Assembly (NCBI GenBank): GCA_964035575.1
Contig: OZ037887.1
Location: 558,001-622,000, forward strand
Length of the DNA stretch: 64,000 nucleotides
Source: Rhynchopus sp. YZ270_cl-10
Lineage: Eukaryota; Euglenozoa; Diplonemea; Diplonemida; Diplonemidae
Reading direction: 5' to 3'
The first letter of the stretch is position 1. Each line of letters begins with the position of its first letter. Both the position numbers and the translations under genes were made by a program. This document shows, piece by piece, positions 20,320-30,669 of this stretch. The notes beneath the pieces were generated by a model. It was given only the letters and a program-made list of their open reading frames with translations. It was not told the DNA's origin and did not search any database.

Positions 20320-22791
20320 GTAAACGTTTTTTAAAAATAGGATGGAGCACCCCGGTCCGAAAAGGAATGCAGCCACCCCTGGCTTCAGGCTCGCGAACCC
20401 AGTATTGCAGTAACACTGGGTCTCACGGGCCAAAAACCGAACAAAGAAAAGGAAAATGTTTGGGTTCAGCGACAGCGCCAATGGGCTGACGCGAGGCTGA
20501 ACCAACTTAAAATAAAATAAAAAATCTTGTATCAACTTGAAAAGGAAAAGCAATGAACAGCAACAGAGCCATTTGGGCTTACGCGTCGCTATAGTAACTG
20601 AAAAACAATGTTTTAAAAACAAGAATGTCGTTGACCAAGATTGAAATACACGAAAAAGGTAAAATACTAAGAATTGCCTCATATTCCATGGGCATCGTTT
20701 CTGATGTTGTAGTTTGTCTGCTGAGTGATCACGCGCCCCCCCTACTAGGGAGGTCTTAGGTTCATGCTTCGGCTAGCACGTAAAAGCTACCATGTCGCCG
20801 AAGTTAGCGGTCCTCGTATTCCATGAGGTCTTTCAGATGTTGTTGTTTGACTGCTGAGTGATCACGCGCCCCCCCTACTAGGGAGGTCTTAGGTTCAGGC
20901 TTCGGCTTGCACGTAAAGAACTACCATGTAGTCGAAGTTAGCGGTCCTCGTATTCCATGAGGTCTTTCAGATGTTGTTGTTTGACTGCTGAGTGATCACG
21001 CGCCCCCCCTACTAGGGAGGTCTTAGGTTCATGCTTCGGCTTGCACGAAAAAAGCTACCATGTCGCCGAAGTTAGCGGTCCTCGTATTCCATGAGGTCTT
21101 TCAGATGTTGTTGTTTGACTGCTGAGTGATCACGCGCCCCCCCTACTAGGGAGGTCTTAGGTTCAGGCTTCGGCTAGCACGTAAAAGCTACCATGTCGTC
21201 GAAGTTAGCGGTCCTCGTATTCCATGAGGTCTTTCAGATGTTGTTGTTTGACTGCTGAGTGATCACGCGCCCCCCCTACTAGGGAGGTCTTAGGTTCATG
21301 CTTCGGCTAGCACGTAAAAGCTACCATGTCGTCGAAGTTAGCGGTCCTCGTATTCCATGAGGTCTTTCAGATGTTGTTGTTTGACTGCTGAGTGATCACG
21401 CGCCCCCCCTACTAGGGAGGTCCTAGGTTCGGGCTTCGGCTTGCACGTAGAAGCTACCATGTCGCCGAAGTTAGCGGTCCTCGTATTCCATGAGGTCTTT
21501 CAGATGTTGTTGTTTGACTGCTGAGTGATCACGCGCCCCCCCTACTAGGGAGGTCCTAGGTTCGGGCTTCGGCTTGCACGTAGAAGCTACCATGTCGCCG
21601 AAGTTAGCGGTCCTCGTATTCCATGAGGTCTTTCAAATGTTGTTGTTTGACTGCTGAGTGATCACGCGCCCCCCCTACTAGGGAGGTCTTAGGTTCATGC
21701 TTCGGCTTGCACGTAAAGAACTACCATGTCGCCGAAGTTAGCGGTCCTCGTATTCCATGAGGTCTTTCAGATGTTGTTGTTTGTCTGCTGAGTGATCACG
21801 CGCCCCCCCTACTAGGGAGGTCTTAGGTTCATGCTTCGGCTAGCACGTAAAAGCTACCATGTCGTCGAAGTTAGCGGTCCTCGTATTCCATGAGGTCTTT
21901 CAGATGTTGTTGTTTGACTGCTGAGTGATCACGCGCCCCCCCTACTAGGGAGGTCTTAGGTTCGGGCTTCGGCTTGCACGTAGAAGCTACCATGTCGCCG
22001 AAGTTAGCGGTCCTCGTATTCCATGAGGTCTTTCAGATGTTGTTGTTTGTCTGCTGAGTGATCACGCGCCCCCCCTACTAGGGAGGTCTTAGGTTCATGC
22101 TTCGGCTAGCACGTAAAAGCTACCATGTCGTCGAAGTTAGCGGTCCTCGTATTCCATGAGGTCTTTCAGATGTTGTTGTTTGTCTGCTGAGTGATCACGC
22201 GCCCCCCCTACTAGGGAGGTCTTAGGTTCATGCTTCGGCTAGCACGTAAAAGCTACCATGTCGTCGAAGTTAGCGGTCCTCGTATTCCATGAGGCATTTC
22301 TGATGTAGTTTGTCTGCTGAGTGATCACGCGCCCCCCCTACTAGGGAGGTCTTAGGTTCATGCTTCGGCTTGCACGTAAAAGCTACCATGTCGCCGAAGT
22401 TAGCGGTCCTCGTATTCCATGAGGCATTTCTGATGATGTAGTTTGTCTGCTGAGTGATCACGCGCCCCCCCCACTAGGGAGGTCTTAGGTTCATGCTTCG
22501 GCTTGCACGTAAAAGCTACCATGTCGTCGAAGTTAGCGGTCCTCGTATTCCATGAGGTCTTTCAAATGTTGTTGTTTGACTGCTGAGTGATCACGCGCCC
22601 CCCCTACTAGGGAGGTCTTGGGTTCAGGCTTCGGCTAGCACGTAAAAAGCTACCATGTCGCGAAGTTAGCGGTCCTCGTATTCCATGAGGCACTTCAGAT
22701 GTTGTTCTTCTTTTTCTTCTTGTTCCGAGTCTTTGCCGCAGTCCACTGCGTTGCCCGGGGTCACCTCGTGGAGGTGCTCGGTAAAACCCCT
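20320..22791. mobile_element. 2.47-kb insertion with 18-bp target duplication carrying a satellite array
   Basis: GTACGCACCACACCTCTG lies directly before (20302-20319) and after (22792-22809) the insert and is present once in the intact paralogue. An 18-bp duplication is typical of target-primed retroposition, although no poly-A tail is visible. The insert starts GTAAACGTTTTTTAAAAATA and ends near GCTCGGTAAAACCCC. It has a unique head of about 370 bp, a 15-unit satellite and a tail of about 100 bp. No protein is encoded, so it must be non-autonomous. Confidence 0.85.
20690..22690. repeat. 15-unit, ~133-bp tandem satellite
   Basis: Each unit carries CTGCTGAGTGATCACGCGCC, CTACTAGGGAGGTCTTAGGT and a hairpin formed by CTTCGGC...GCCGAAG. 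It ends with CGGTCCTCGTATTCCATGAG. Units are 129-134 bp and differ at a few fixed sites (TCATGC/TCGGGC/TCAGGC; GTCGCC/GTCGTC). GGTTCATGC/GGTTCGGGC weakly resembles a Pol III B box. The outermost units are the most diverged (shorter, with TGATGTAGTTTG), as expected for array homogenisation from the middle. Confidence 0.93.
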
Positions 22792-24212
22792 GTACGCACC
22801 ACACCTCTGTGCGGACCGGGACGTGGTATTGGCGGCTGTACGCAGTGCATCATGGAAGGATGAATTTTTCGCGTACGTTGCGACACCATTTCTATCCTCT
22901 GTTGAAATCATGTCAAACCCTATTGCTAGAGATGCCACAATACTGCGCATTGCGTCGACCAACATTCAAGCGAACCGCACCATTCTGCTTTCAGCGATAA
23001 TAAGCAAGACCTGGACGGCATCGCTCCTGCAATATACCTCAGAGGAGCTGCGAGCAGACAAGGACGTTATGCAGAGGTCGTTGCTAAAGGATGCTGCAAC
23101 GTTGAGATATTTGCCGACAGCTCTGCGGTGCGATGCGGAGTTTATGTTCGGGTGTCTTCGGAAGGCCAAAGCTGCACGAAAGACATTCAAACCTGAGCAC
23201 AACCGACTTTGCGCTGACAAACCGTTTCTATCTGCCTGCGCATCGCTTGACCCTGAAGGCACCTTGCAGCATGCGGTGTTGAAGATGCGTGGTGACAAAC
23301 AGTTCATGCTGTGGTGTGCCCTGCACGACACACCTGCTGCATTGCGGTATGCGTCAGCTCGCCTGCGTGCAGACGAAGCCTTCATGCGAGCATGTATGCA
23401 GAACAACACCACAACGGCTCTAGACCATGCGCCGTCAGGGATGCGTAACGTGCTGGCAGTGTCAGAGGCAGACAAGGTGGAGGGTGGTGTGGTAATGTGT
23501 GCGCAGGAGTGTGTCTCAGCAAGGCGGGGGAAGGACTGTGCATCGCAGGGGCGTGCACTCAGGATGTGTCCCACGAATGCGCAAGGCTCGCGTGCGCAAG
23601 GTGGCAAAAAATGTGTCAAATGAAAGCCAGGAAAACGTCGTTGTTCACGATTAAGGTGACTGCGTACATGAAACAAACGACTGATGAATAAACCAAAGAA
23701 TCATCTATTCAGACTAAGTACATGAGACTTAGGTCATCTTGTTAATAACCATTTTTGTTTTTCTTCTTCTGTTGATTAAGCCCGCTCCATGGGTACGTTG
23801 CAGCATGCTCCTCCAAGAATAATGATAAATGGAGGAAACAAAGCAGCAATGTCTATGCCCCGTGCTGTACTGTTGTATTTTTATTCTAACCCATTTTTTG
23901 CAGCGCCAAGGAGCCCAGTTCACTTTGCTGTTGTCGAACGTTATTTTTGTTAGGCTTTCTTGTCCTTCTCACCTGATTTTCGCGCCTATACGCGGGGTAA
24001 AAATCAGGTGGCCTTCATCTTATTTTTGAAACACGAGAAAAAAAAGATCACAGTTTCCCCCCATTTTCTCTTCTCCAAACCTTACTTCACTATCACACCA
24101 ATCACATACCCTCTCCAGGAATCTATTACCTACAATGATGTCTTTTCTTTTTTGATTTACCCCATCCTCCTCCTCCTCCTCCTCCCATACCTCAATACTA
24201 TTATTTGGTACT

Positions 24213-24252
24213 CCGGGAGAGGTCGATATTGACAGGTCGCTGACAGGTCGTT
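24213..24252 (-). other. Dispersed GACCTGTCAATATCG boundary motif, copy 3 (inverted)
   Basis: On the minus strand this reads GGTCAACGACCTGTCAGCGA, then CCTGTCAATATCGACC, then TCTCCCGGAGTACC. It is the only inverted copy and lies 95 bp upstream of the DUF4116 gene. Confidence 0.75.
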
Positions 24253-24345
24253 GACCGACTTCCGAAAAGCACCTTTTCCTTTTTGCGCATCTTTCTTTTT
24301 TCTTCACTTTTTTTTTACTTCTACATCCAAACCCTTCTCCTTTAC

Positions 24346-26457
24346 ATGGAAATATTCATCCGTGATCCAGAATGCTCTGTTGAAGTAGGAGCGGATGAGC
24401 ACGTCTCTCAGCTTCTCCAAAAGGTGTCAAAGACGACAGGACTTGCCGTTATTGCGCTTCACCTTGAGGAGGTTCCACTGGACACAGACCTTTTCTGTCG
24501 TGAAACTGCTTTGTACGACCTTTGCACGGTAGATGCTGTAATTGCCATGGATATGAAGGCGTTGCGAGGTGAATGGCTGGGTGCAGATGTAGTAGAGCGT
24601 GCCCCGGAGGTACTATGGGATGATGAGGCCTTTGTTCATGCAGTGCTTATGCGTGATGTTGTGACGCCTGCGGTGCGCAAATCCTCGCTCCTAGGAAACA
24701 AAGCCTTTATGATTCGTGTAGTGGAGCAACGTCCGCTGCGTTTGCAGCTCGCCCCCCCTCTTCTTCAAGCAGATGAAATGGTAGTCCGCGCGGCACTGAG
24801 CAGCCGCCGTTGTAATAATGAGGTCTTCAAGTACATCGCCCCTTCTCTCATGATAAACGAACAGTTTATTGCATATGTCCTAAGAAAACGCTCTCATGGG
24901 GTGTCCTGGTTCACCCAATCCTCCAGCGACCTGGCAATACACTGTGGACGAACCGTGCGGATTGCGCTTTTGTATGGTTCCTGGAGTGGTTATGCGGTGC
25001 GTCGGTTTTCAGAAACGCTGAGGGCTGACCGATGGCTTATAACTGAGGCGATTAAAAATGCGGGCTGGGTTGGGAGCGATCTGCAATATCTTTCAAAATC
25101 ACTGAAAAATAATTCTGTTGTCATCCGCACTGCTATTCGAAGTGAGCAATGGAGACCACATCATCTACAGTGGGCAGGACCAGCTGCACTCAAAGACACA
25201 TCAGTCGTTCAGGCCTGGGTAAAGAAAAGCCCCGAAGTGTCAGGCATGGCCGACGTCCCAGAAGCCCTGCGGGAACACCCCAAGGTCATGGCAGCGGTTG
25301 TCAAAAGGGACGCCCGTTTGTTTCCAGAGCTTTCGTTCGAGCTTCGCTTTTCCCCTGAAGTGGCGCAGGCGGCACGACACAGCAGAACCTGGACCCCATC
25401 CTTCCTCGCACACATGGAGGACGTAGGGACCATCAAGGAGGAGCTCCACCACAACCCACAGCATCTGCAGTACATCGCACAAAAGCACACCACCGCAGTA
25501 CCCTCTCTGGTTGCAGCCCTCGGCAGCGACAGCTGGGAGGATGCCTATATCAAATTTGTTGAGCAGTTTATGGGCAACAAAGAGTTTATTATTGCGGTCG
25601 CATCATTCGAAGCGAGAGTTCTGCAGTACGCACCACACCTCTGTGCGGACCGGGACGTGGTATTGGCGGCTGTACGCAGTGCATCATGGAAGGATGAATT
25701 TTTCGCACACGTTGCAACACCACTTCTATCCTCTGTTGAAATCATGTCAAACCCTATTGCTAGAGATGCCACAATACTGCGCATTGCGTCGACCAACATT
25801 CAAGCGAACCGCACCATTCTGCTTTCAGCGATAATAAGCAAGACCTGGACGGCATCGCTCCTGCAATATACCTCAGAGGAGCTGCGGGCAGACAAGGACG
25901 TTATGCAGAGGTCGTTGCTAAAGGATGCTGCAACGTTGAGATATTTGCCGACAGCTCTGCGGTGCGATGCGGAGTTTCTGTTCGGGTGTCTTCGGAAGGC
26001 CAAAGCTGCACGAAAGACATCCAAACCTGAGCACAACCGACTTTGCGCTGACAAACCGTTTCTATCTGCCTGCGCATCGCTTGACCCTGAAGGCGCCTTG
26101 CAGCATGCGGTGTTGAAGATGCGTGGTGACAAACAGTTCATGCTGTGGTGTGCCCTGCACGACACACCTGCTGCATTGCGGTATGCGTCAGCTCGCCTGC
26201 GTGCAGACGAAGCCTTCATGCGAGCATGTATGCAGAACAACACCACAACGGCTCTAGACCATGCGCCGTCAGGGATGCGTAACGTGCTGGCAGTGGCAGA
26301 GGCAGACAAGGTGGAGGGTGGTGTGGTAATGTGTGCGCAGGAGTGTGTCTCAGCAAGGCGGGGGAAGGACTGTGCATCGCAGGGGCGTGCACTCAGGATG
26401 TGTCCCACGAATGCGCAAGGCTCGCGTGCGCAAGGTGGCAAAAAATGTGTCAAATGA
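24346..26457 (+). CDS. Ubiquitin-like head plus DUF4116-repeat protein
   Basis: The 703-residue product starts MEIFIRDPECSVEVGADEHV. The first ~70 residues follow a beta-grasp pattern (two strands, a helix LLQKVSKTTG, then a strand and a final LCTVDAVIAM). The remainder is about 20 repeats of the DUF4116 type, with motifs such as LRADKDVMQRSLLKDAATLRY and LRADEAFMRACMQNN. In this family each repeat forms a helical hairpin and the biochemical role is unknown. The C-terminus is a short Cys/Arg/Lys-rich tail. I start at 24346 rather than at the upstream in-frame ATG because the latter adds a hydrophobic UTR-like stretch, and because three other genes here begin with the same kind of head. A CT-rich tract precedes the ATG. 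The 3' two-thirds is duplicated upstream. Confidence 0.85.
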   Translation: MEIFIRDPECSVEVGADEHVSQLLQKVSKTTGLAVIALHLEEVPLDTDLFCRETALYDLCTVDAVIAMDMKALRGEWLGADVVERAPEVLWDDEAFVHAVLMRDVVTPAVRKSSLLGNKAFMIRVVEQRPLRLQLAPPLLQADEMVVRAALSSRRCNNEVFKYIAPSLMINEQFIAYVLRKRSHGVSWFTQSSSDLAIHCGRTVRIALLYGSWSGYAVRRFSETLRADRWLITEAIKNAGWVGSDLQYLSKSLKNNSVVIRTAIRSEQWRPHHLQWAGPAALKDTSVVQAWVKKSPEVSGMADVPEALREHPKVMAAVVKRDARLFPELSFELRFSPEVAQAARHSRTWTPSFLAHMEDVGTIKEELHHNPQHLQYIAQKHTTAVPSLVAALGSDSWEDAYIKFVEQFMGNKEFIIAVASFEARVLQYAPHLCADRDVVLAAVRSASWKDEFFAHVATPLLSSVEIMSNPIARDATILRIASTNIQANRTILLSAIISKTWTASLLQYTSEELRADKDVMQRSLLKDAATLRYLPTALRCDAEFLFGCLRKAKAARKTSKPEHNRLCADKPFLSACASLDPEGALQHAVLKMRGDKQFMLWCALHDTPAALRYASARLRADEAFMRACMQNNTTTALDHAPSGMRNVLAVAEADKVEGGVVMCAQECVSARRGKDCASQGRALRMCPTNAQGSRAQGGKKCVK

Positions 26458-26799
26458 AAGCTAAGGAAAACGTCGTTGTTCACGATTAAGGTGACTACGT
26501 ACATGAAACAAACGACTGATGAATAAACCAAAGAATCATCTATTCAGACTAAGTACATGAGAATTAGGTCATCTTGTTAATAACCATTTTTGTTTTTCTT
26601 CTTCTGTTGATTAAGCCCGCTCCATGGGTACGTTGCAGCATGCTCCTCCAAGAATAATGATAAATGGAGGAAACAAAGCAGCAATGTCTATGCCCCGTGC
26701 TGTACTGTTGTATTTTTATTCTAACCCATTTTTTGCAGCGCCAAGGAGCCCAGTTCACTTTGCTGTTGTCGAACGTTATTTGTGTTCGCTTCTCTTGTC

Positions 26800-27426
26800 C
26801 TTCATCTTCTCGTATTGCACGCAGTTCGATAACCCACGGAGTATCAGTGTCTGTGTCTGTGTCTCAGAGGCTATCGACTCCACTCATTTTTTTAGTTTCA
26901 CTATGCACGTAGTAAGTTACGACCTCATTGTCTTTTATTGACAGTAGTCCAAATATGTTTGGTGTCCGAAAAAAGGCGTAAACTTATTTGGATGCCAAGT
27001 TTCTTGGAGTACTGTATTCAAAAAAGAAACATTTTTTTCTCGTAGTTTTCTTACCAAAACTCACTGAGGGGGGGGTGCAGCCTCTTCTGTTCAAAAAAAA
27101 AAAGTGCAAAAAAAGTAAATAAAAAGACACGAGCAACGACACCCCATCTCCTACCAGCTATTCCCACTTAACCCACTCCTGGGTGACTCTCAAGCTCAAG
27201 CCCCTTTTTACTAAATGATTATGCTAAATATCATACTGTTCGCTACTTTGAAATGCCTGTTACAACATGCTCGAGAATAGTTACGTAACAACGACAACAG
27301 CATCTTACCCAGGTATACATCACCTGAATACACCCCTACCCCGCGCACACTCAACCACAACTTCTCCATTTCCTCAAAAGATACTCCTTCTCCCAAAAAA
27401 CACCGAATATTTCGACGTTTTTTGAC
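26800..27426. other. Gene-free spacer
   Basis: This is unique AT-rich sequence with no repeat family or RNA gene that I can recognise. A splice-donor-like CAGGTATACATCACC lies at 27310, but no exon could be assigned to it. Confidence 0.4.
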
Positions 27427-28554
27427 ATGGTGACTGTGGGAGATGAGGGTTCTCCGTTGCCTTCTGCACCACCGCTAGGGGCAGGCTTGCCTCACCCTTT
27501 ATCACCGACCACCGACACACCATGCGAAATCTGCAGCTCCCCTGCGTCTGTCTCCTGCGGCGGCTGTGTCCTGCTTCACCTCTGCGAAAACGAGGCCTGC
27601 TTCGTCACCGCCCACCCACGCGCCATGGACCGTGCCGCGCACCGCACCTTGCTCACTCCATTTTGCGAGACAACACAAACCGACAAACTACTCTCCGCGA
27701 CTACCACCCTTACCACAACCCGCGATACGGTGTCCACCCGCATGGAGGTCGCTTTATCTCATGGGTTTGAAGAAAAAGTGGAGGATTCGCTCCGTTCTGC
27801 TTTGCAATGCTGTTTGGAAGGGCAGGAGACGATCGGAAGACGTGGGGTGAGTGTTGAGGAGGGTGCAGGGAGGTCGGTGCTGATGCATGCTGTGCGAAGC
27901 GGGGTGGACCGGATCTCAGATGGTTTGTTTGTAGCGGAAGTGGCGACAGTAATGCGTGAGATTGATGCACTGCAGAACCAACCCGAAATCGACGCCCGCT
28001 CAATAGACGCCACCTTGCAGAGGATTGACAGCATACCCCCTCCCCCTCAGACAGTGCACTACCACGTTGACACCATCCTCGCCCAACCCTGCCTCTGTTA
28101 CGACCAGATTTCAGCGAATCTGAGTGGTCCTTTCGCAGATCTTCATTGGAGCCCTCCGCAGGATAGTGGACCGATCTCTGGGGGATTTCATGTTTCACCA
28201 TGCGGACGGTATGCACAATGTGGATGGAGTGATGGGGTGTGGGGTGTGGTCATCACTTCAACACCGTTGGGGGAAGGAGAGTCGGTGCGTCTGCGGCTGC
28301 GGAACAGTGAGTGCAATGCGCGGGTTGGGGTGGTGCATTCGCCAGGGAACATTCTTCTGCCTATGGGATCATCGTTGAAGAGGCGTGTTGACCTCACGCA
28401 TGCAAATAGCATTGAATTTGTTCTGGACATAAGCCTGCGGTATGGTGTGCTGATCTGCACCGCAAACGGCGTCTCTGCGGAGGTGCACGTGCCGGTGGGG
28501 GAGGATGTGCACATAGCCTGTGAGATGCGTCGTGGAACAGTAGAGTTACTGTAA
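27427..28554 (+). CDS. B-box zinc-finger, TRIM-like protein
   Basis: The 375-residue product has a B-box-type zinc finger at about residues 33-78: CEICSSPASVSCGGC, then LCENEAC, then spaced histidines (AHPRAMDRAAH). Residues ~85-220 are mainly helical and probably coiled coil. The C-terminal ~150 residues (GGFHVSPCGRYAQCGWSDGV through EFVLDISLRYGVLICTANGV) are beta-rich and resemble a SPRY/PRY-like or jelly-roll domain. There is no RING finger. In TRIM proteins this order recruits partners through the SPRY domain. Without a RING it is more likely a scaffold than an E3 ligase. The B-box is clear and the SPRY-like call is inference. Confidence 0.65.
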   Translation: MVTVGDEGSPLPSAPPLGAGLPHPLSPTTDTPCEICSSPASVSCGGCVLLHLCENEACFVTAHPRAMDRAAHRTLLTPFCETTQTDKLLSATTTLTTTRDTVSTRMEVALSHGFEEKVEDSLRSALQCCLEGQETIGRRGVSVEEGAGRSVLMHAVRSGVDRISDGLFVAEVATVMREIDALQNQPEIDARSIDATLQRIDSIPPPPQTVHYHVDTILAQPCLCYDQISANLSGPFADLHWSPPQDSGPISGGFHVSPCGRYAQCGWSDGVWGVVITSTPLGEGESVRLRLRNSECNARVGVVHSPGNILLPMGSSLKRRVDLTHANSIEFVLDISLRYGVLICTANGVSAEVHVPVGEDVHIACEMRRGTVELL

Positions 28555-29000
28555 ACTCTTTTTTTGTGTTTTCATCCGAATTTCTGGGAATTTTCTTTTT
28601 TAACGCTGTTTTTTTGTGCGGTGTGCGATAAATGGGGGGAGGGAATAATCCCTCGTTGTGTCGATAATGAAAAGAATGCGATGTTTCCAAATGAAAAAAG
28701 TGGTAGTTTTGTGCATTATGTGCAAGCTACGCTATCTATACAGGAAACAGAAAAATTATCCCTACACAATTATAAACCAAGCTCTTTTTTAAAACGCGAA
28801 TTTTTGATGTGTGTTTTTGTTCTTTTTTTGTGAGGATGTTGTGCGCGCGCGATTTTTAATATAAGTGGCATATTCACGATCTTGAGTAACCTTTCATCTT
28901 CACATCCTTCTTGTTGGCCGCAGGGTGCGTATCTGCTTTCATCGGGGCATCGCTTTTGCGATATCACGATAATGCCTTCTGACCCCTTAGCCGTTTTATT
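28555..29000. other. Gene-free spacer
   Basis: This is AT-rich sequence downstream of the B-box gene. I see no feature that I can support before the H-family element. Confidence 0.4.
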
Positions 29001-29003
29001 CTA

Positions 29004-29060
29004 AAAGGTGAATAAGCACAGTGAAGCTTAGATTCATCTTATAAAACTTTTCTTTTATTT
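29004..29060 (+). repeat. H-family hairpin, copy 1
   Basis: The family pattern is GRTGACTAAGC - short loop - GCTTAGGATCATC, which pairs into a stem of about 11 bp. It is followed by TTATAAACTTTTCTTTT. This copy reads AGGTGAATAAGCACAGTGAA, then GCTTAGATTCATCTT. About a dozen copies occur in the window, all on the + strand. Confidence 0.75.
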
Positions 29061-29136
29061 TGCGGTTCGAACCCCTGGAGGACAGCCTCTCTGCGCAGAG
29101 GCGTTTGTCTCTTCAACGCTATCATTCTTTTTATTG
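29061..29136 (+). repeat. F-family element, copy 1a (B-box-like)
   Basis: GCGGTTCGAACCCCTGGAGG matches the Pol III B-box consensus GGTTCGANNCC. It is followed by a GCCTCTCTGC/GCAGAGGC hairpin, GTTTGTCTCTTCAAC and a T-rich tail. It is repeated 185 bp downstream. Confidence 0.7.
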
Positions 29137-29240
29137 ACTAGATGCAAACCACGAAATGGATGTAGGACTGCATGGTTGAGTGTCCACCTACCAAGGCACA
29201 CTGTTCACGAAGAGGGCTTTGTATTTCAAGTCAACTTTCT
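29137..29240 (+). repeat. T-family element, copy 1
   Basis: TAGATGCAAACCACGAAATG, then GATGTAGGACTGCATGGTTG, a variable middle and a conserved end GGCTTTGTATTTCAA, then a pyrimidine tail. The first 40 bp are identical to copy 2 at 46200. Confidence 0.75.
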
Positions 29241-29244
29241 TTTA

Positions 29245-29323
29245 TTTTGTTCGAACCCCTGGAGGACAGCCCCTCTGAGCGAGAGGCGTTTGTCTCTTCA
29301 ACATTCTTCTTTTTATTGACTAG
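29245..29323 (+). repeat. F-family element, copy 1b
   Basis: This is a near-identical direct repeat of 29061-29136 (TTCGAACCCCTGGAGGACAG, then CCTCTGAGCGAGAGG). The loop and stem bases change together, so the hairpin is preserved. Confidence 0.7.
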
Positions 29324-29612
29324 CCAACGAGAGAGGCTGAGACAACACACCTTACCCACCCTCCCCTTTTGTTTGCATATCGGACGGAGGGTTTTTGACT
29401 CCGATGCTTTTTTCGGACAACTATATTTTTACTAAGATAGAGAACAGGTGTGTGTGAGGCCCGCACACCTTTTAAAAAGCCAATCTAGTTTTCTCAATAT
29501 GGTTCAATGCCGCAAACAGACGCTTTTACTAGGTGCCTTAAAGTGCAAAGAAGCTGAGGTTTCTTTGATCCAGCTTTTCTTTTTTTGAAAACTTGGTTGT
29601 ATTAGTGTACTA

Positions 29613-29805
29613 TACGGGGTGCGGGGTTTCACAACTTTTTCACAATTTTTCACATCCACAAAAATCAAGCAAAGTGTGAAAAGTTGTGAATATGGTTGAT
29701 ATTTTGTGAAACCCCTATTTCACAAAATATCAATACTATTCACAACTCTTCACACTTTGCTTGATTTATGTGGGTGTGAAAAGTTGTGAAACCCCGCCCC
29801 CCGTA
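29613..29805. mobile_element. 193-bp foldback MITE with TA target duplication
   Basis: The ends TACGGGG(T)GCGGGGTTTCAC are inverted copies and continue as CAACTTTTCACA. A second internal pair (CAAAGTGTGAA, ATATTTTGTGAAA) makes almost the whole unit palindromic. TA lies on both sides (29611-29612 and 29806-29807), as for Tc1/mariner-type elements. It has no coding sequence. Confidence 0.8.
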
Positions 29806-30540
29806 TAGCACCATCGTGTTGACACCCGAGGATGCGCTCCACTCTTTTCCCCCCTTTTCCACATCCGACGATAGAGGATACACCACATTCCTTTTACGAG
29901 AGAGATGTCTGCAGTTTGCCAACTCCAGATTTATTTATTTTTTTGGGGGGGTTTTTTTATTGTGCCCTCACGGCTCGATATGGATGTGGTGTCTTATCAC
30001 GCTATGGCAACCTTCAACTCTAAGCTTTTACCCCTCCCCTTACCCTTGTGCTTTTTTCTTGTGTTCTTGTTTCTTGCTTGCCTAATTACGGATATTTTAA
30101 AATAAAAATGTTTTTTTTTTTCGAATAGTTTATTCATTCTTTTGAGTGCTGTGAGAAGAGGCTGTTACTCCGCTGCCCAACGTTTTTTGCTGTTTTCCTT
30201 TCCGTTGGTTTCACACAATGATGAGAACTGCTTTCAATTCGGTTCATCCCTCTCTGAGGCGCAACGCCAGCGATGAGGTACAGCTTCTGTCTGATGTGAT
30301 ATTCAACCCAGGGAAATTCCATAAATAACCGAGACATCCTAGCTAAAAGCGCCCTTCTGGGGGCAGGGGTACCGACATAACCCACTCCCGCTGCCCAACG
30401 TTAGGCCTTCGCTGCGGTAATATTCCTTTTTCTTTTGCTGTCCCCATTTCCCGCAGGGTGTTTCTGTATTCCGGCATACCCAATACCCACCAATTTTTTT
30501 TGTCTTGTGGAAACCAGCGCAATGCTGTGCGATAACGAAT
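29806..30540. other. Gene-free spacer
   Basis: This holds unique sequence with T-rich tracts. CGCTGCCCAACGTT occurs twice (about 30169 and 30390), which hints at a degraded repeat. No gene is supported. Confidence 0.4.
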
Positions 30541-30600
30541 ATGATAAGGTGAGTAAGCACAGAGAGGCTTCGGATCATCTTATAAACTTTTCTTTTTTAT
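30510..30600 (+). repeat. H-family hairpin, copy 2, with upstream ATGCTGTGCGATAACGAAT
   Basis: The stem is AGGTGAGTAAGC/GCTTCGGATCATCTT. The 35 bp upstream (GCAATGCTGTGCGATAACGA) also match copy 46371, so the conserved unit is longer than the hairpin. It lies 70 bp upstream of the LRR gene's ATG. Confidence 0.8.
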
Positions 30601-30669
30601 ATATATTTGAGAGGGTCAACAAAGCGTTTGCATGCATACCAAACCAGCTTTTTAGTTAACAAACCAACG

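Larger units (their letters stand above)
19226..23960 (+). pseudogene. Partial duplicate of the DUF4116-repeat gene, broken by two insertions
   Basis: Segments 19226-19617, 20227-20319 and 22810-23625 are almost identical to 25151-26457 of the intact gene downstream. The identity continues through the 3' flank to about 23955, matching about 26790. The copy lacks the first ~270 codons. It is interrupted by a foldback element (19618-20222) and by a 2.47-kb insertion (20320-22791). Comparison with the intact copy gives the exact empty sites: GCCTATATCAAA for the first and GTACGCACCACACCTCTG for the second. Only scattered substitutions separate the copies, so the duplication is young and both insertions are younger. 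An open frame at 22685-23623 covers the 3' part but starts inside the insertion, so I do not treat it as a functional gene. Confidence 0.9.

Noticed and set aside
20690-22690. CRISPR-like regularly spaced repeats
   Set aside because: The units are contiguous with no unique spacers, the repeat is ~133 bp, and the context is eukaryotic. It is a satellite array inside an insertion.
22685-23623. Independent 312-residue DUF4116 gene
   Set aside because: It is open and resembles the intact gene, but its start lies in the tail of an insertion and it lacks the head domain. It is treated as part of the interrupted duplicate.
29061-29136. tRNA gene suggested by GGTTCGAACCC
   Set aside because: The bases around the B-box-like word do not form a T-stem, and no D-arm, anticodon arm or acceptor stem can be folded. 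It is kept only as a B-box-like repeat.
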